Source: an uncultured Carboxylicivirga sp. | GTDB taxonomy: Bacteria > Bacteroidota > Bacteroidia > Bacteroidales > Marinilabiliaceae | Length of the DNA stretch: 64,000 nucleotides | Direction: 5' to 3' | NCBI RefSeq assembly: GCF_963674565.1 | Contig: NZ_OY771430.1 | Coordinates: 2,852,001 to 2,916,000 of the forward strand | Part shown: piece after piece, positions 17,334 to 26,710 of the stretch | Layout of the letters: each line of letters opens with the position of its first letter | Numbering within the stretch: position 1 is the first letter of the stretch | The notes under the pieces: model-generated | Databases searched by the model: none | Told to the model about the DNA's origin: nothing | Seen by the model: only the letters and a program-made list of their open reading frames with translations | Made by a program: the position numbers and the translations under genes

Positions 17334-18041
17334 ATGAATCTGTTATTAATTAGTAATTCTACCATGGCAGGTGAGCCTTATCTGGATTACCCTAAAAATG
17401 ATATTGCCAGTTTTCTGGGCACCTCATCCATCAAATGTTTATTTATTCCTTACGCAGGTGTAACAGTGAGTTTTGATGAGTATGAATCAAAAGTAAAAAA
17501 GCGTTTTATTGAAGTTGGTCACGATATTATCTCTATACATCATTTTGATGATCCGATAAAGGCAGTGGAAGAAGCAGAAGCGATTGTTGTTGGAGGAGGA
17601 AACACATGGCAATTGCTAAGAATGATACACGATCATAATTTAACTGCACCCATTAGAGAAAAGGTTTTAAATGGAACGAAATATATTGGCTGGAGTGCCG
17701 GATCAAATCTGGCTTGTCCGACTATTAAAACTACCAACGACATGCCTATCATTGATCCATTGGGATTGGAAGCCTTGAATCTAATTCCTTTCCAAATAAA
17801 TCCCCATTATTTGGATGCAAATCCTGAAGGCCATGGAGGTGAAACCCGAGAAGATCGTATTCTGGAGTTTGTGGAAGTAAACCAAAAAACAACAGTTGCC
17901 GGCTTGCGCGAAGGCTGCATGTTTATTGTGAACGATGGAAAATTATTATACAAAGGGATTCACTCTTTGCGGATTTTTAAATATGGAATCAAGCCATACG
18001 AAGTTGAGCAAACAGAAGACTTTGATTTCTTATTAAAATAA
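17334..18041 (+). CDS. pepE: Alpha-aspartyl dipeptidase PepE (peptidase S51)
   Basis: 235 residues, matching PepE, a cytosolic serine peptidase that splits dipeptides with N-terminal aspartate. The nucleophile is Ser121 in GWSAGSN; VVGGGNTWQLL precedes it, and NPHYLDANPEGHGGE contains the catalytic His. The fold is the class I glutamine amidotransferase-like fold. It is a single plus-strand gene that ends in a terminator shared with xseB. Confidence 0.92.
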   Translation: MNLLLISNSTMAGEPYLDYPKNDIASFLGTSSIKCLFIPYAGVTVSFDEYESKVKKRFIEVGHDIISIHHFDDPIKAVEEAEAIVVGGGNTWQLLRMIHDHNLTAPIREKVLNGTKYIGWSAGSNLACPTIKTTNDMPIIDPLGLEALNLIPFQINPHYLDANPEGHGGETREDRILEFVEVNQKTTVAGLREGCMFIVNDGKLLYKGIHSLRIFKYGIKPYEVEQTEDFDFLLK

Positions 18042-18043
18042 AA

Positions 18044-18065
18044 AAAGAGGCTTTCGGGCCTCTTT
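18044..18065. terminator. Bidirectional terminator between pepE and xseB
   Basis: Stem AAAGAGGC (18044-18051) with GCCTCTTT (18058-18065), six-base loop, A-run before and T-run inside the right arm. It overlaps the xseB stop codon on the other strand. Confidence 0.75.
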
Positions 18066-18264
18066 ATTCTTCCATTTCTTTAAGAATTGCTTCAACTTCT
18101 TCTTCTGTTTTATGCAATTTATCTTTACATGTTTTTATCAAAATACTAACTCTTTTTACTTTCTCAGATAAATCATCCACATCCAACTCTTCACTTTCAA
18201 TTTGTTGAAGAATCTCTTCAATCTCTCCCATGGCCTCTGAATAGCTCATTTTCTTCTTGGTCAT
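18064..18264 (-). CDS. xseB: Exodeoxyribonuclease VII small subunit
   Basis: 66 residues from the ATG at 18262-18264 (an ATG two codons earlier at 18270 is equally possible). XseB is the small helical subunit that binds XseA to form exonuclease VII, which degrades single-stranded DNA to oligonucleotides. The sequence SYSEAMGEIEEILQQIES followed by a coiled, Glu/Lys-rich helix is typical. It lies immediately after the TPR histidine kinase gene (3-10 bp), not next to xseA; the kinase gene of 2.2 kb separates the two subunits. Confidence 0.9.
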   Translation of the reverse strand: MTKKKMSYSEAMGEIEEILQQIESEELDVDDLSEKVKRVSILIKTCKDKLHKTEEEVEAILKEMEE

Positions 18265-18273
18265 AATCACAAA

Positions 18274-20511
18274 TTATTCAACATTATTAATGGGTAATGT
18301 AAAGGTAAATGTACTACCTTTTTCCAATTCACTCTCAACCCAGATACTTCCTTTGTTTATTTCAACAAACTCTTTACACAACACCAACCCAATACCAGTT
18401 CCTTTCTCATTAAAAGTTCCCTTTGTGGTAAAAGCAGTATCAACCTGAAAAAGTTTTTCTATGTTTTCCTGTCTGATTCCAACCCCTGAGTCAGAAACAG
18501 ATACTTCGATCAAATCATTATTCTTATGAGCTATTACATAGATAACACTTCCAACACGCGAAAATTTGATGGCATTACTAATCAGGTTGCGTAAAACAGT
18601 ACTAAACAAATTCAGATCGGCCCATGCAACAAGATCCTTTTCTACTTTCGGACTGATAACAATATCTTTTTCTTCAGCATTTAAACGAAGCAAAGAAACA
18701 ATGTTATGAGTGTGAATAGATACATCAATCTGCATGGGTTTATATTCTGTTGTACCCAACTGTGTTCGCGACCACTGCAATAGGTTTTCGACAAGGCCTA
18801 ACAAACGTTTGGTTGAGTTATGTATAACCTGTGCATAATCAATAACTTCTTTTGTATTTTTTGTCTCGGCATGCAAACAAAGCATCTCGGCAAATCCCAT
18901 TAAGGAGCTAAACGGACTTTTTAAATCATGAGCTATGATTGAAAAGAACTTATCTTTAGTTGCATTTAATTGCGCCAGTTCTTTATTCTTTTCTTTTAGT
19001 TGAATAGATGTTTTTCTCTTTAAACGGAATAACAAAATCAGGAAAATAATGGAACCAAACAATGCAGCACTGATTATCAGATATAATGTGCGGGTTTCTT
19101 TCAACCTTTCCAGGTCTTCTTCTTTCGACATGTTATCCTGCTCCAACTTTGAGATAGTTGCATCCTTTTCAAGCAAATTATAAACAGCTTCCATACGAGC
19201 AGAATTAATTAATGCCTGTTCGTCCGTAATGGAATCTTTCAGAGAAGAGTATAACTTCTGTGACTTCAAAGCCTCTTTAAAAATGCCTTCTTTTTCATAT
19301 AAACCGGATTGTGTGTTGTAACAATCTGCCAATATCGTCTTCTCACCGATTTTTTTAGAAATAGTAATTGCCTTATTTAAATATTGATGAGCTTCTGAAT
19401 AATTCTTTGAAGCAATAACTGTCTGAGCTAAATGCAAATATGTTTCTGCCTCAAGGGAGGCGTCTTCATGAGTAATCATTATCTTCAAGGCTCTTTCAAA
19501 ATAAGAAACAGCTTGCTGATATGCCTTATTACTTTGATGCGCCCTTCCAATATTAACATATGCAACAGCTATTGACGAACTATCATCATCCTTATTAACA
19601 AATTGAAGAGATGTTTCGTAACTATCAAGGGCTGCACCAATATTTCCTAACTGCAAATAAACCTCACCCAGATTGTTATGACAGCTTCCAATGCCTGAAT
19701 TATCCTCCAGCATTACATAAAGCTTCATAGCATCGTTGTAATATCGTAAAGCCAATTGATATTGTTTCAATGCATAGTGAAGATTACCCATATTATTCAG
19801 CAAACTTGCCCTGCTGGCATCATTGCCCGAAACTTGATTAAGTTCCAATGCTTTTTCCAAACAGCTTAATGCTTCGGTATACTGTGCCAGCTGATTTAAA
19901 ACAACACCTTTATTAGTAAGTCCTTTTAAAATCAATTCGGTATCATCACTTTTAACACCTAATTCATATGCCTGATTGAAATAATTGAGTGCCAATGCAT
20001 AATTTCGCTGATACCAATACATAGCACCAATACTATTGTAAGTATTACCCTGACTAATGTATTGTCCGGCTTTTGAATAATATTGAGAGGCTGCCTGAAA
20101 ATAACCAATGGCTTCACCATATGAATTATGATCAGAAGCTAACCATCCAATGTAATTATATAATCTTCCTAATTGACTATCTGTTTTTTCCTTTGAAGAG
20201 ATGGCTTTAGCTTTATTAAGATAGATTCCGGCATTTTCACTATCCATCAAATCATACAGTCTGATACCAGTCTCGAGATAAAGATTAAATTTATCGACAT
20301 TTGATAATTCTTTCTTTTCTGCATTTTCACAAGCCAGCAATACATCTTTTGCATCCATGAGTTTGTTCATCTGATCTTTATAATCAAGCGATGAACCTAT
20401 CCCATCAACAGTGTCTGGCTCCTGATGCATAGTAGAATCTTGTGCATTAAAAGTCAGAAATGACAGAAGAAAAAGAAACGTTACCAGGTAACGTAATTGA
20501 TTTGTAATCAT
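18274..20511 (-). CDS. TPR-containing sensor histidine kinase
   Basis: 745 residues: signal peptide (first about 23), about nine tetratricopeptide repeats (roughly 60-430), coiled coil (about 440-470), one membrane helix (about 475-497, LYLIISAALFGSIIFLILLF), HisKA domain with the phospho-acceptor in IIAHDLKSPFSS (His near 528), and a HATPase domain with N box NLISNAIKFS, DSGVGI and GTGIGL. The TPR part should be periplasmic and the kinase cytosolic. There is no receiver domain and no response regulator gene nearby, so the partner is elsewhere. It lies 68 bp after xseA and 3-10 bp before xseB, within the same strand run. Confidence 0.9.
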   Translation of the reverse strand: MITNQLRYLVTFLFLLSFLTFNAQDSTMHQEPDTVDGIGSSLDYKDQMNKLMDAKDVLLACENAEKKELSNVDKFNLYLETGIRLYDLMDSENAGIYLNKAKAISSKEKTDSQLGRLYNYIGWLASDHNSYGEAIGYFQAASQYYSKAGQYISQGNTYNSIGAMYWYQRNYALALNYFNQAYELGVKSDDTELILKGLTNKGVVLNQLAQYTEALSCLEKALELNQVSGNDASRASLLNNMGNLHYALKQYQLALRYYNDAMKLYVMLEDNSGIGSCHNNLGEVYLQLGNIGAALDSYETSLQFVNKDDDSSSIAVAYVNIGRAHQSNKAYQQAVSYFERALKIMITHEDASLEAETYLHLAQTVIASKNYSEAHQYLNKAITISKKIGEKTILADCYNTQSGLYEKEGIFKEALKSQKLYSSLKDSITDEQALINSARMEAVYNLLEKDATISKLEQDNMSKEEDLERLKETRTLYLIISAALFGSIIFLILLFRLKRKTSIQLKEKNKELAQLNATKDKFFSIIAHDLKSPFSSLMGFAEMLCLHAETKNTKEVIDYAQVIHNSTKRLLGLVENLLQWSRTQLGTTEYKPMQIDVSIHTHNIVSLLRLNAEEKDIVISPKVEKDLVAWADLNLFSTVLRNLISNAIKFSRVGSVIYVIAHKNNDLIEVSVSDSGVGIRQENIEKLFQVDTAFTTKGTFNEKGTGIGLVLCKEFVEINKGSIWVESELEKGSTFTFTLPINNVE

Positions 20512-20579
20512 TTGTCCGTTAAATACTCCCCGTTAAAAATCGATTTAAATTTATAAAAAGCCTTTAACAATCAAATGAT

Positions 20580-21956
20580 CTACTTGATTATTTTTTCTAC
20601 TTTACTAATAATTAAACCTTTTTGAAGTTTAGTATGTAGTAAATCTCCTTCTTTTATTTTATCGGTTGATTTAAGTGGAAGTTGTTCTTTAAAGGTAATT
20701 GAATAACCTCTTTCAAGTACATTCTCAGGATCAGATAACTTGGTTGTTTTTTCAGCCAACAGCAACTTTTGTGAGGCATTTTTAAGATATGCTGCCACTT
20801 CAATCTTCAATTGGGTTTGATGAAACTGGCATTGTTTTAGTCCACTGTTCACCTGCTTTTTAACAAGGTAATGCACCGATTCCTTAACGTGAGTGAAATA
20901 CAATTGCTGATTATCAAAATAAGATTTCACTACAAAATTCAATCGCTGAGCAGCTTCTAAAGGCTGCCTTCTTTTCTGAGTGATAACCTTACTAACAATA
21001 GGTTGCAGAGTATTAACAGCAATATCAAGACGATGTTTCTGATTTTTTAACTGATCCGTCACCTCATCAATAAAATGCTCTTTTACATCTTCGAGATACG
21101 CATTAAAATCACTTATTCGATCAACTATAAATTCAGCAACAGCAGTTGGTGTTTTTAAGCGTGTATGAGCAACCATATCTGCAATTGATTCATCCCGTTC
21201 GTGACCTATACCAGTTAGTACAGGTAATGGAAATTGAGCAATATTAAGTGCCAGCCAGTAACTATCGAAACACATTAAATCAGCTGTTGATCCTCCACCT
21301 CTAATAATAATCACTGCATCAAAAAAGTCTTCATAAGCATAAATCCTCTCCAGTGCTGAAATAATTGATTGATCAGCCTCGTTCCCTTGCATGGTTGCCT
21401 GAAAGAGTTTATGGTAAATCTTAAATGCGTAAGGGTTATTTTCCAACTGATTAATAAAATCTTCATATCCGGCTGCTGTTGGAGATGAAATAACGGCCAA
21501 CTTTTGAGGAACTGTAGTAAGTTCAACCTCTTTATTCATTTCCATCACACCCTCCTCTTCCAGTTTCCGGATAACTTCCAGTCTTTTCCGGGCAATATCC
21601 CCCAGGGTATAGGATGGGTCAATATCTTTAATATTTAAACTAAAGCCATAAACTTCCTGAAATTCAACACTTGCTCTTATCAGCACTTTTAAGCCACTGG
21701 TAAGTTCTTGCTTAGTGGTTGTTTCGAAATAAGGTTTCAGCATCCGGTAGGTAAAAGCCCAGATGGTAGCTCGGGCTTTAGCTTTAACAGTATCTGTTGC
21801 ATCATCCTTTTCGATCAACTCAAGATAACAGTGTCCGCTTCTTACAGTTCTAATCTCACTAATCTCAGCGATAACCCATACAGTATCTGGGAAAGACATA
21901 CTTATTGCCTCTTTGACCTGACTGTTTAATTGAGATAGTGAAATGTGTTCGGGCAT
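20580..21956 (-). CDS. xseA: Exodeoxyribonuclease VII large subunit
   Basis: 458 residues, full length. N-terminal OB-fold (about 1-105; LSQLNSQVKEAISMSF, then GHCYLELIEK) binds single-stranded DNA; the catalytic middle has AVISSPTAAGYEDF, VIIIRGGGSTADLMCFD and TGIGHERDESIADMVAHTRLKTPTAVAE, all hallmark XseA motifs; a long coiled-coil segment (about 270-400) binds XseB; the end contains LERGYSI. It starts 3 bp after the subtilase gene. Confidence 0.94.
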   Translation of the reverse strand: MPEHISLSQLNSQVKEAISMSFPDTVWVIAEISEIRTVRSGHCYLELIEKDDATDTVKAKARATIWAFTYRMLKPYFETTTKQELTSGLKVLIRASVEFQEVYGFSLNIKDIDPSYTLGDIARKRLEVIRKLEEEGVMEMNKEVELTTVPQKLAVISSPTAAGYEDFINQLENNPYAFKIYHKLFQATMQGNEADQSIISALERIYAYEDFFDAVIIIRGGGSTADLMCFDSYWLALNIAQFPLPVLTGIGHERDESIADMVAHTRLKTPTAVAEFIVDRISDFNAYLEDVKEHFIDEVTDQLKNQKHRLDIAVNTLQPIVSKVITQKRRQPLEAAQRLNFVVKSYFDNQQLYFTHVKESVHYLVKKQVNSGLKQCQFHQTQLKIEVAAYLKNASQKLLLAEKTTKLSDPENVLERGYSITFKEQLPLKSTDKIKEGDLLHTKLQKGLIISKVEKIIK

Positions 21957-21959
21957 AAC

Positions 21960-23582
21960 TTAATTCTTCAAGACCTTATAATACTTCTTCCCAAAATCCG
22001 ATTCAATGATAAGAATATATATTCCTTTTGAGGTATTATAAAAACCTTCCAACTTAATCATTTCGCCAACCTCGCTATGACCCGAAAAAATAATATTACC
22101 TGCAATATCGTATAAACTGATATTTACGTTATTAATGAGGTTATTAGTGATCGAAGGTTTTATCAACAAATAATTATTAAACGGATTGGGGCTAACATTC
22201 CATTCTAATTCTTCATCCAATTGACTATCAATATCGGTTTTCAATGCCAAATTAAAATCAGGTATTCCGTAACCAAAAGAATCATCGGGGTTAGTAAAAT
22301 TTGAAGAACTACTCGTGATCAGATTTATAATATCCAACGAACTATAATTTGGCAATGCCTGCCATAAACTCGCAACTAAACCTGCAATAACCGGTGATGA
22401 GTATGACGTTCCGGCACCAAATTCAATACCGCCACCCAAACTTTGAACAGCAGTATAATAACCCACTGCAGCAACTTCAGGTTTCACCCTTTGATCATAA
22501 CTTGGACCGTAAGACGAGAAATACGCTCTCGTACTATCAGGACTCATGGCTGCCACCGATAAAATATTTTTAGCATCTGCAGGCACACCAATATAATGCC
22601 AGTTATCATCCCCTTCATTACCCGCACTAACCACCACTACCATACCTTTAGAAGCTGCAATTTCAGCAGCTTTCGATGCTCTTGATGTTCCATCCAGTGT
22701 TTGATAAGTATATGATGTAAAAGGCGAATCAAACTCATAATATCCCAATGAACTATTGATGACATCAGCACCCACACTATCGGCAAATTCTGCAGCACAA
22801 ACCCAGTAATCTGGTTCAACAGGTGTTTCGGTTGCAACATCTTCTGTTCGTAACAACCAGTAGGAAGCTTTTGGAGCTGTTCCCAAATATGAACCCGATA
22901 TTTCTCCACCCATAATGGAAAGAACCTTCATTCCATGATAATGAGTGCTAAAAAAATCGGAATGAGGATTTACAAAATCTTTATATCCAATAATCTGTCC
23001 ATTATCCCATAAGTGCTGCAAACTTGGCATGTTATCAGCCGAATTAAAACCAGCATCCAAGACAGCTATTTGAATTCCTTCTCCTTTATAACCATTCTCA
23101 TGAAGATAATGACCGTTTACTTTTCGTATCTGATCCCATGCATACCCATATTCCTCTTCTAATTTTGATTTAAATACTCCTTGCCCCTCATTAAACTTCA
23201 CAACCGTACTAACATAGTTACTTCTTGTTGTCATCTCTACAAAAGATACAAAACCATAGTTGGATAAAGTATCCATCAATTCAGAGTCGGAAGAAAACAC
23301 AACTGCACCGTTCAACCATTTTGTGGTGTATCTCACATCAATTCCCAGTGACTTCAAACTATCGATATATTTCTCAGATACCGGCAGGTCTTCATCGGTA
23401 ATTTCAATATTCTGTCTGAGCCGCCTGTCAATTGCTCTTTGAGTTAAAAATTCTGTAGGTTTATCGAGACTAAAGGATGAATTATTTTTATCTGAGAATT
23501 GCACAAAATACCCATTACTTTGACCCAGCAAAGCATAAGTGGATAAAAAAAGTAGGAGTAAAAGAGTATTTAGTTTAATCAT
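21960..23582 (-). CDS. Secreted S8 family subtilase with T9SS C-terminal sorting domain
   Basis: 540 residues. A signal peptide (about 1-20) is followed by a propeptide-like region, then a subtilisin domain with Asp in AVLDAGFN (near 175), His in HYHGMKV (near 215) and Ser in GTSYSSPVIAG (near 392); the oxyanion Asn region is VVSAGNEGDD. The last 75 residues (from WNVSPNPFNNYLLI to KKYYKVLKN) form a type A sorting domain of the type IX secretion system, so the enzyme should be exported to the surface or medium. Its place in a run with exonuclease VII genes is probably accidental co-transcription (gaps 6 and 3 bp). Confidence 0.92.
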   Translation of the reverse strand: MIKLNTLLLLLFLSTYALLGQSNGYFVQFSDKNNSSFSLDKPTEFLTQRAIDRRLRQNIEITDEDLPVSEKYIDSLKSLGIDVRYTTKWLNGAVVFSSDSELMDTLSNYGFVSFVEMTTRSNYVSTVVKFNEGQGVFKSKLEEEYGYAWDQIRKVNGHYLHENGYKGEGIQIAVLDAGFNSADNMPSLQHLWDNGQIIGYKDFVNPHSDFFSTHYHGMKVLSIMGGEISGSYLGTAPKASYWLLRTEDVATETPVEPDYWVCAAEFADSVGADVINSSLGYYEFDSPFTSYTYQTLDGTSRASKAAEIAASKGMVVVVSAGNEGDDNWHYIGVPADAKNILSVAAMSPDSTRAYFSSYGPSYDQRVKPEVAAVGYYTAVQSLGGGIEFGAGTSYSSPVIAGLVASLWQALPNYSSLDIINLITSSSSNFTNPDDSFGYGIPDFNLALKTDIDSQLDEELEWNVSPNPFNNYLLIKPSITNNLINNVNISLYDIAGNIIFSGHSEVGEMIKLEGFYNTSKGIYILIIESDFGKKYYKVLKN

Positions 23583-23588
23583 GCAATT

Positions 23589-24449
23589 TTATCTATAATA
23601 TCCTTCCGGATTATTTTGCATCTTTTCCGGATCTTTAATCTTTCCTTTATTTTTTTCGAAATCTGCCTGCTCAGCAGCTCTTATAGCATCCAAAACTTCA
23701 GGGTTTAATAAAGTTCCTTCGCTGTATTTCAGCTCATAATTAACTTTTCCATCCTGATGAAAGAAAGTCCACTTGCCATCCTCTAAATTATTTTTATAAT
23801 TGGCTTCAATTTCAAGCTGACCACTTTCGTAGTAATACAAATAACTCCCATCAAGCTTATCATTAACATAATTAGCCTTTAACATAGGAGCTCCACTTTT
23901 GAAAAACTTAAGCCACGGCCCATGTTTCAACCCATTAACAGAGGTATATGATTCAGCAACTTGACCACCCGGATAATATATTATTGTTTCGCCATGCGGT
24001 TTGTTGTTTTTATACTCCTCGGTTGAGGCAATCACTTCTTTAGAAGAATAATAGATCCATTTACCATCTTTATCCTTTCCAACAAAATTACCAGATGACG
24101 TTAGTTCCTCTGCGTCATTAAACATTTCGGCATTACCATTCACGCCTGACTCATCATAAATAATTCGCAGACTCATTTTTCCATTCGGGTAATAACGGAT
24201 ATACTCACCTACAGGTTTATCATCCTTAAAGGTTGCCTTGTATAAAGGCGCACCATTGGTATAACGCTTTTCCCATAGCCCTTGCTTCAACCCTTTTGCA
24301 TCTGTTTGATTGTAGTTATCTGGAACAGGCACAACCTCCTTTTTCTTTGCGGGAATTTTATTACCAAAAACATCTGTAACCTGAGCGTTCATATTTAATG
24401 CACAAAATAAAATTACCAATGCAGATAAAAAGCGTTGTGAGTTTTTCAT
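23589..24449 (-). CDS. Secreted MORN/YwqK-repeat protein
   Basis: 286 residues with a signal peptide (first about 22). From about residue 50 to 250 it is built of repeats of the form NG-hydrophobic-x-F/Y-x-D/N-x2-x-G-x-W/Y-x2-Y/F-x-NG, the YwqK/MORN_2 repeat seen in many Bacteroidota proteins, for example PNGKMSLRIIYDESG and ESGQLEIEANYKNN. The family is often labelled an antitoxin, but no toxin gene is adjacent and the signal peptide argues against that. Function unknown; the repeats likely form a beta solenoid-like surface. It is the first gene of the run leading to the subtilase, xseA, kinase and xseB. Confidence 0.75.
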   Translation of the reverse strand: MKNSQRFLSALVILFCALNMNAQVTDVFGNKIPAKKKEVVPVPDNYNQTDAKGLKQGLWEKRYTNGAPLYKATFKDDKPVGEYIRYYPNGKMSLRIIYDESGVNGNAEMFNDAEELTSSGNFVGKDKDGKWIYYSSKEVIASTEEYKNNKPHGETIIYYPGGQVAESYTSVNGLKHGPWLKFFKSGAPMLKANYVNDKLDGSYLYYYESGQLEIEANYKNNLEDGKWTFFHQDGKVNYELKYSEGTLLNPEVLDAIRAAEQADFEKNKGKIKDPEKMQNNPEGYYR

Positions 24450-24535
24450 TTCCTAATCCTTTTTAATGAATGATATTCATCATTCAAATCTTATAAATGA
24501 TACTTAAGTGGGTAAAAACAGTTTCAAAAATATAA

Positions 24536-24565
24536 AAAAAAGTCCTCAGTAATGAGGACTTTTTC
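24536..24565 (-). terminator. Intrinsic terminator after dnaK
   Basis: Stem AGTCCTCA/TGAGGACT (24541-24548 with 24553-24560), four-base loop, and seven T on the minus strand. Confidence 0.85.
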
Positions 24566-24588
24566 AATGAGTCATTATTTACGGAAAA

Positions 24589-26499
24589 TTATTTTACTTC
24601 TTCGAAATCAACATCTGTAACTTCGTCATCTTTTCCACCCTGCTGAGCTCCAGCATCTGGTCCTGGTTGAGCACCACCTTGTGCATCAGCCTGAGCCTGA
24701 CTTGCATTGTACATTTCCTGTGATGCAGCCTGAAAAACAGTATTCAATTCAGTTGTTGCAGCATCGATAGCAGCAATATCCTGAGCTTTGTGTGCTTCTT
24801 TCAATTTGCCCAAAGCAGCTTCAATTGGAGCTTTTTTGTCAGCTGGCAATTTGTCACCAAACTCAGTCAATTGTTTCTCTGTCTGGAAGATCAAGCTGTC
24901 AGCAGCATTCAACTTATCAATTTTTTCTTTGGCTTGCTTATCAGCATCAGCATTTGCTTCTGCCTCATCTTTCATGCGCTTGATTTCGTCATCAGACAAA
25001 CCTGAAGATGCCTCAATACGGATACTTTGTTCTTTACCTGTTGCTTTATCCTTAGCTGTTACATGTAAAATACCATTTGCATCAATGTCAAAGATCACTT
25101 CAATTTGTGGTGTTGCACGTGGTGCTGGTGGAATACCATCCAAGTGGAAACGTCCGATTGTTTTGTTATCCTTAGCCATTGAACGCTCTCCCTGCAACAC
25201 ATGAATTTCAACCGAAGGCTGATTATCTACAGCAGTAGTAAATGTTTCAGACTTTTTAGTTGGGATAGTTGTGTTGGCTTCGATCAACTTAGTCATTACA
25301 CCACCCATTGTTTCGATACCCAATGAAAGAGGAGTAACATCCAACAATAATACATCTTTTACTTCACCAGTTAACACACCACCTTGAATAGCAGCACCGA
25401 TAGCCACCACCTCATCAGGGTTAACTCCTTTTGACGGAGCTTTTCCGAAGAAGCTTTCAACAACTTGCTGAATGGCTGGAATACGAGTTGAACCGCCTAC
25501 AAGAATTACTTCATCAATTTCTGATGGAGACATTCCAGCATCTCTCAATGCTGCCTTACATGGCTCCAGAGTACGTTGGATCAGTTTATCTGCCAATTGC
25601 TCAAACTGAGCTCGTGACAAGGAACGAACCAAGTGCTTAGGAATACCATCAACCGGCATAATATATGGTAAGTTGATTTCTGTATTTGTTGAAGATGACA
25701 ACTCGATTTTAGCTTTTTCAGCAGCATCTTTCAAACGTTGAAGAGCCATTGGGTCTTTACGTAAGTCAAGATTCTCATCTTTCATAAATTCATCAGCCAA
25801 CCAGTTGATGATTACATCATCAAAGTCATCACCCCCCAAGTGAGTATCACCGTTGGTTGATTTTACTTCGAATACACCATCTCCTAATTCAAGAACTGAA
25901 ATATCGAAAGTACCTCCACCAAGGTCGAACACAGCCACTTTCATATCTCTGTCCATCTTATCCAAACCATAGGCCAAAGATGCAGCTGTAGGCTCGTTGA
26001 TGATTCGGCTAACTTTTAAACCGGCAATTTCACCAGCTTCTTTGGTAGCCTGACGCTGAGCATCGTTAAAATATGCAGGTACGGTTACTACGGCTTCAGT
26101 TACTTCCTGTCCCAGATAATCTTCAGCAGTTTTCTTCATTTTTTGAAGTACCATAGCTGAAATCTCCTGAGCTGAGTACATACGATCATCAATCTTTACA
26201 CGAGGAGTATTATTGTCACCTTTTACAACTTCGTAAGGTACACGTTTTACTTCGTTTGGAATTTCATCGTACATAGCGCCCATAAAACGCTTGATAGAAT
26301 AAATGGTTTTATGTGGATTAGTGATTGCCTGACGTTTTGCAGGATCACCTACTTTGCGCTCTCCACCATCGATGAATGCCACGATTGATGGCGTTGTTCT
26401 TTTTCCTTCGCTGTTAGGGATTACAACTGGCTCATTACCTTCCATTACAGATACACAAGAGTTGGTTGTTCCCAAGTCGATACCGATAATTTTTCCCAT
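24589..26499 (-). CDS. dnaK: Molecular chaperone DnaK (Hsp70)
   Basis: 636 residues, full length. ATPase domain (1-380) opens GKIIGIDLGTTNSCVSVMEG and includes VPAYFNDAQRQATKEAG, INEPTAASLAYG, FDLGGGTFD and LVGGSTRIP. The interdomain linker VLLLDVTPLSLGIE leads to the substrate-binding domain and helical lid, ending in a Gly/Gln/Ala-rich stretch and DEVTDVDFEEVK, the conserved C-terminal DxDFEEV motif. ATP-driven folding of nascent and stress-damaged proteins. dnaJ and grpE are not adjacent; dnaK is a single gene between a terminator and a 211-bp upstream gap in which I see no clear heat-shock operator. Confidence 0.97.
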   Translation of the reverse strand: MGKIIGIDLGTTNSCVSVMEGNEPVVIPNSEGKRTTPSIVAFIDGGERKVGDPAKRQAITNPHKTIYSIKRFMGAMYDEIPNEVKRVPYEVVKGDNNTPRVKIDDRMYSAQEISAMVLQKMKKTAEDYLGQEVTEAVVTVPAYFNDAQRQATKEAGEIAGLKVSRIINEPTAASLAYGLDKMDRDMKVAVFDLGGGTFDISVLELGDGVFEVKSTNGDTHLGGDDFDDVIINWLADEFMKDENLDLRKDPMALQRLKDAAEKAKIELSSSTNTEINLPYIMPVDGIPKHLVRSLSRAQFEQLADKLIQRTLEPCKAALRDAGMSPSEIDEVILVGGSTRIPAIQQVVESFFGKAPSKGVNPDEVVAIGAAIQGGVLTGEVKDVLLLDVTPLSLGIETMGGVMTKLIEANTTIPTKKSETFTTAVDNQPSVEIHVLQGERSMAKDNKTIGRFHLDGIPPAPRATPQIEVIFDIDANGILHVTAKDKATGKEQSIRIEASSGLSDDEIKRMKDEAEANADADKQAKEKIDKLNAADSLIFQTEKQLTEFGDKLPADKKAPIEAALGKLKEAHKAQDIAAIDAATTELNTVFQAASQEMYNASQAQADAQGGAQPGPDAGAQQGGKDDEVTDVDFEEVK

Positions 26500-26660
26500 T
26501 ACTATATAATTATTTTATTTTTTAAATTCTTAAAATGATATAAACTCTGGTCCCTAAACTTCAAATGGTGTGCCATTTGGTTTTTCAAGAATTTTCAGGA
26601 AAAATTGACACTACAAAGAGAAAATTCAACTTTAACGTGACAGTTTGATATGACAGAATG

Positions 26661-26690
26661 ACAAAATCCAGGCGTTAACCTGGATTTTGT
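26661..26690 (-). terminator. Hairpin after the second efflux adaptor gene
   Basis: A 12-bp perfect stem (26661-26672 with 26679-26690), six-base loop; only a short TTTTGT follows within the stem, so termination may be weak. It lies 20 bp after the adaptor stop and upstream of dnaK. Confidence 0.55.
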
Positions 26691-26710
26691 GTCATTGAAG
26701 TTTTTATACT

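Noticed and set aside
23589..24449. Toxin-antitoxin label for the YwqK-repeat protein
   Set aside because: No toxin gene is adjacent, and the signal peptide places the product outside the cytosol.
24788..25204. Plus-strand frame of 138 residues
   Set aside because: Antisense to dnaK; long shadows are common opposite this gene.
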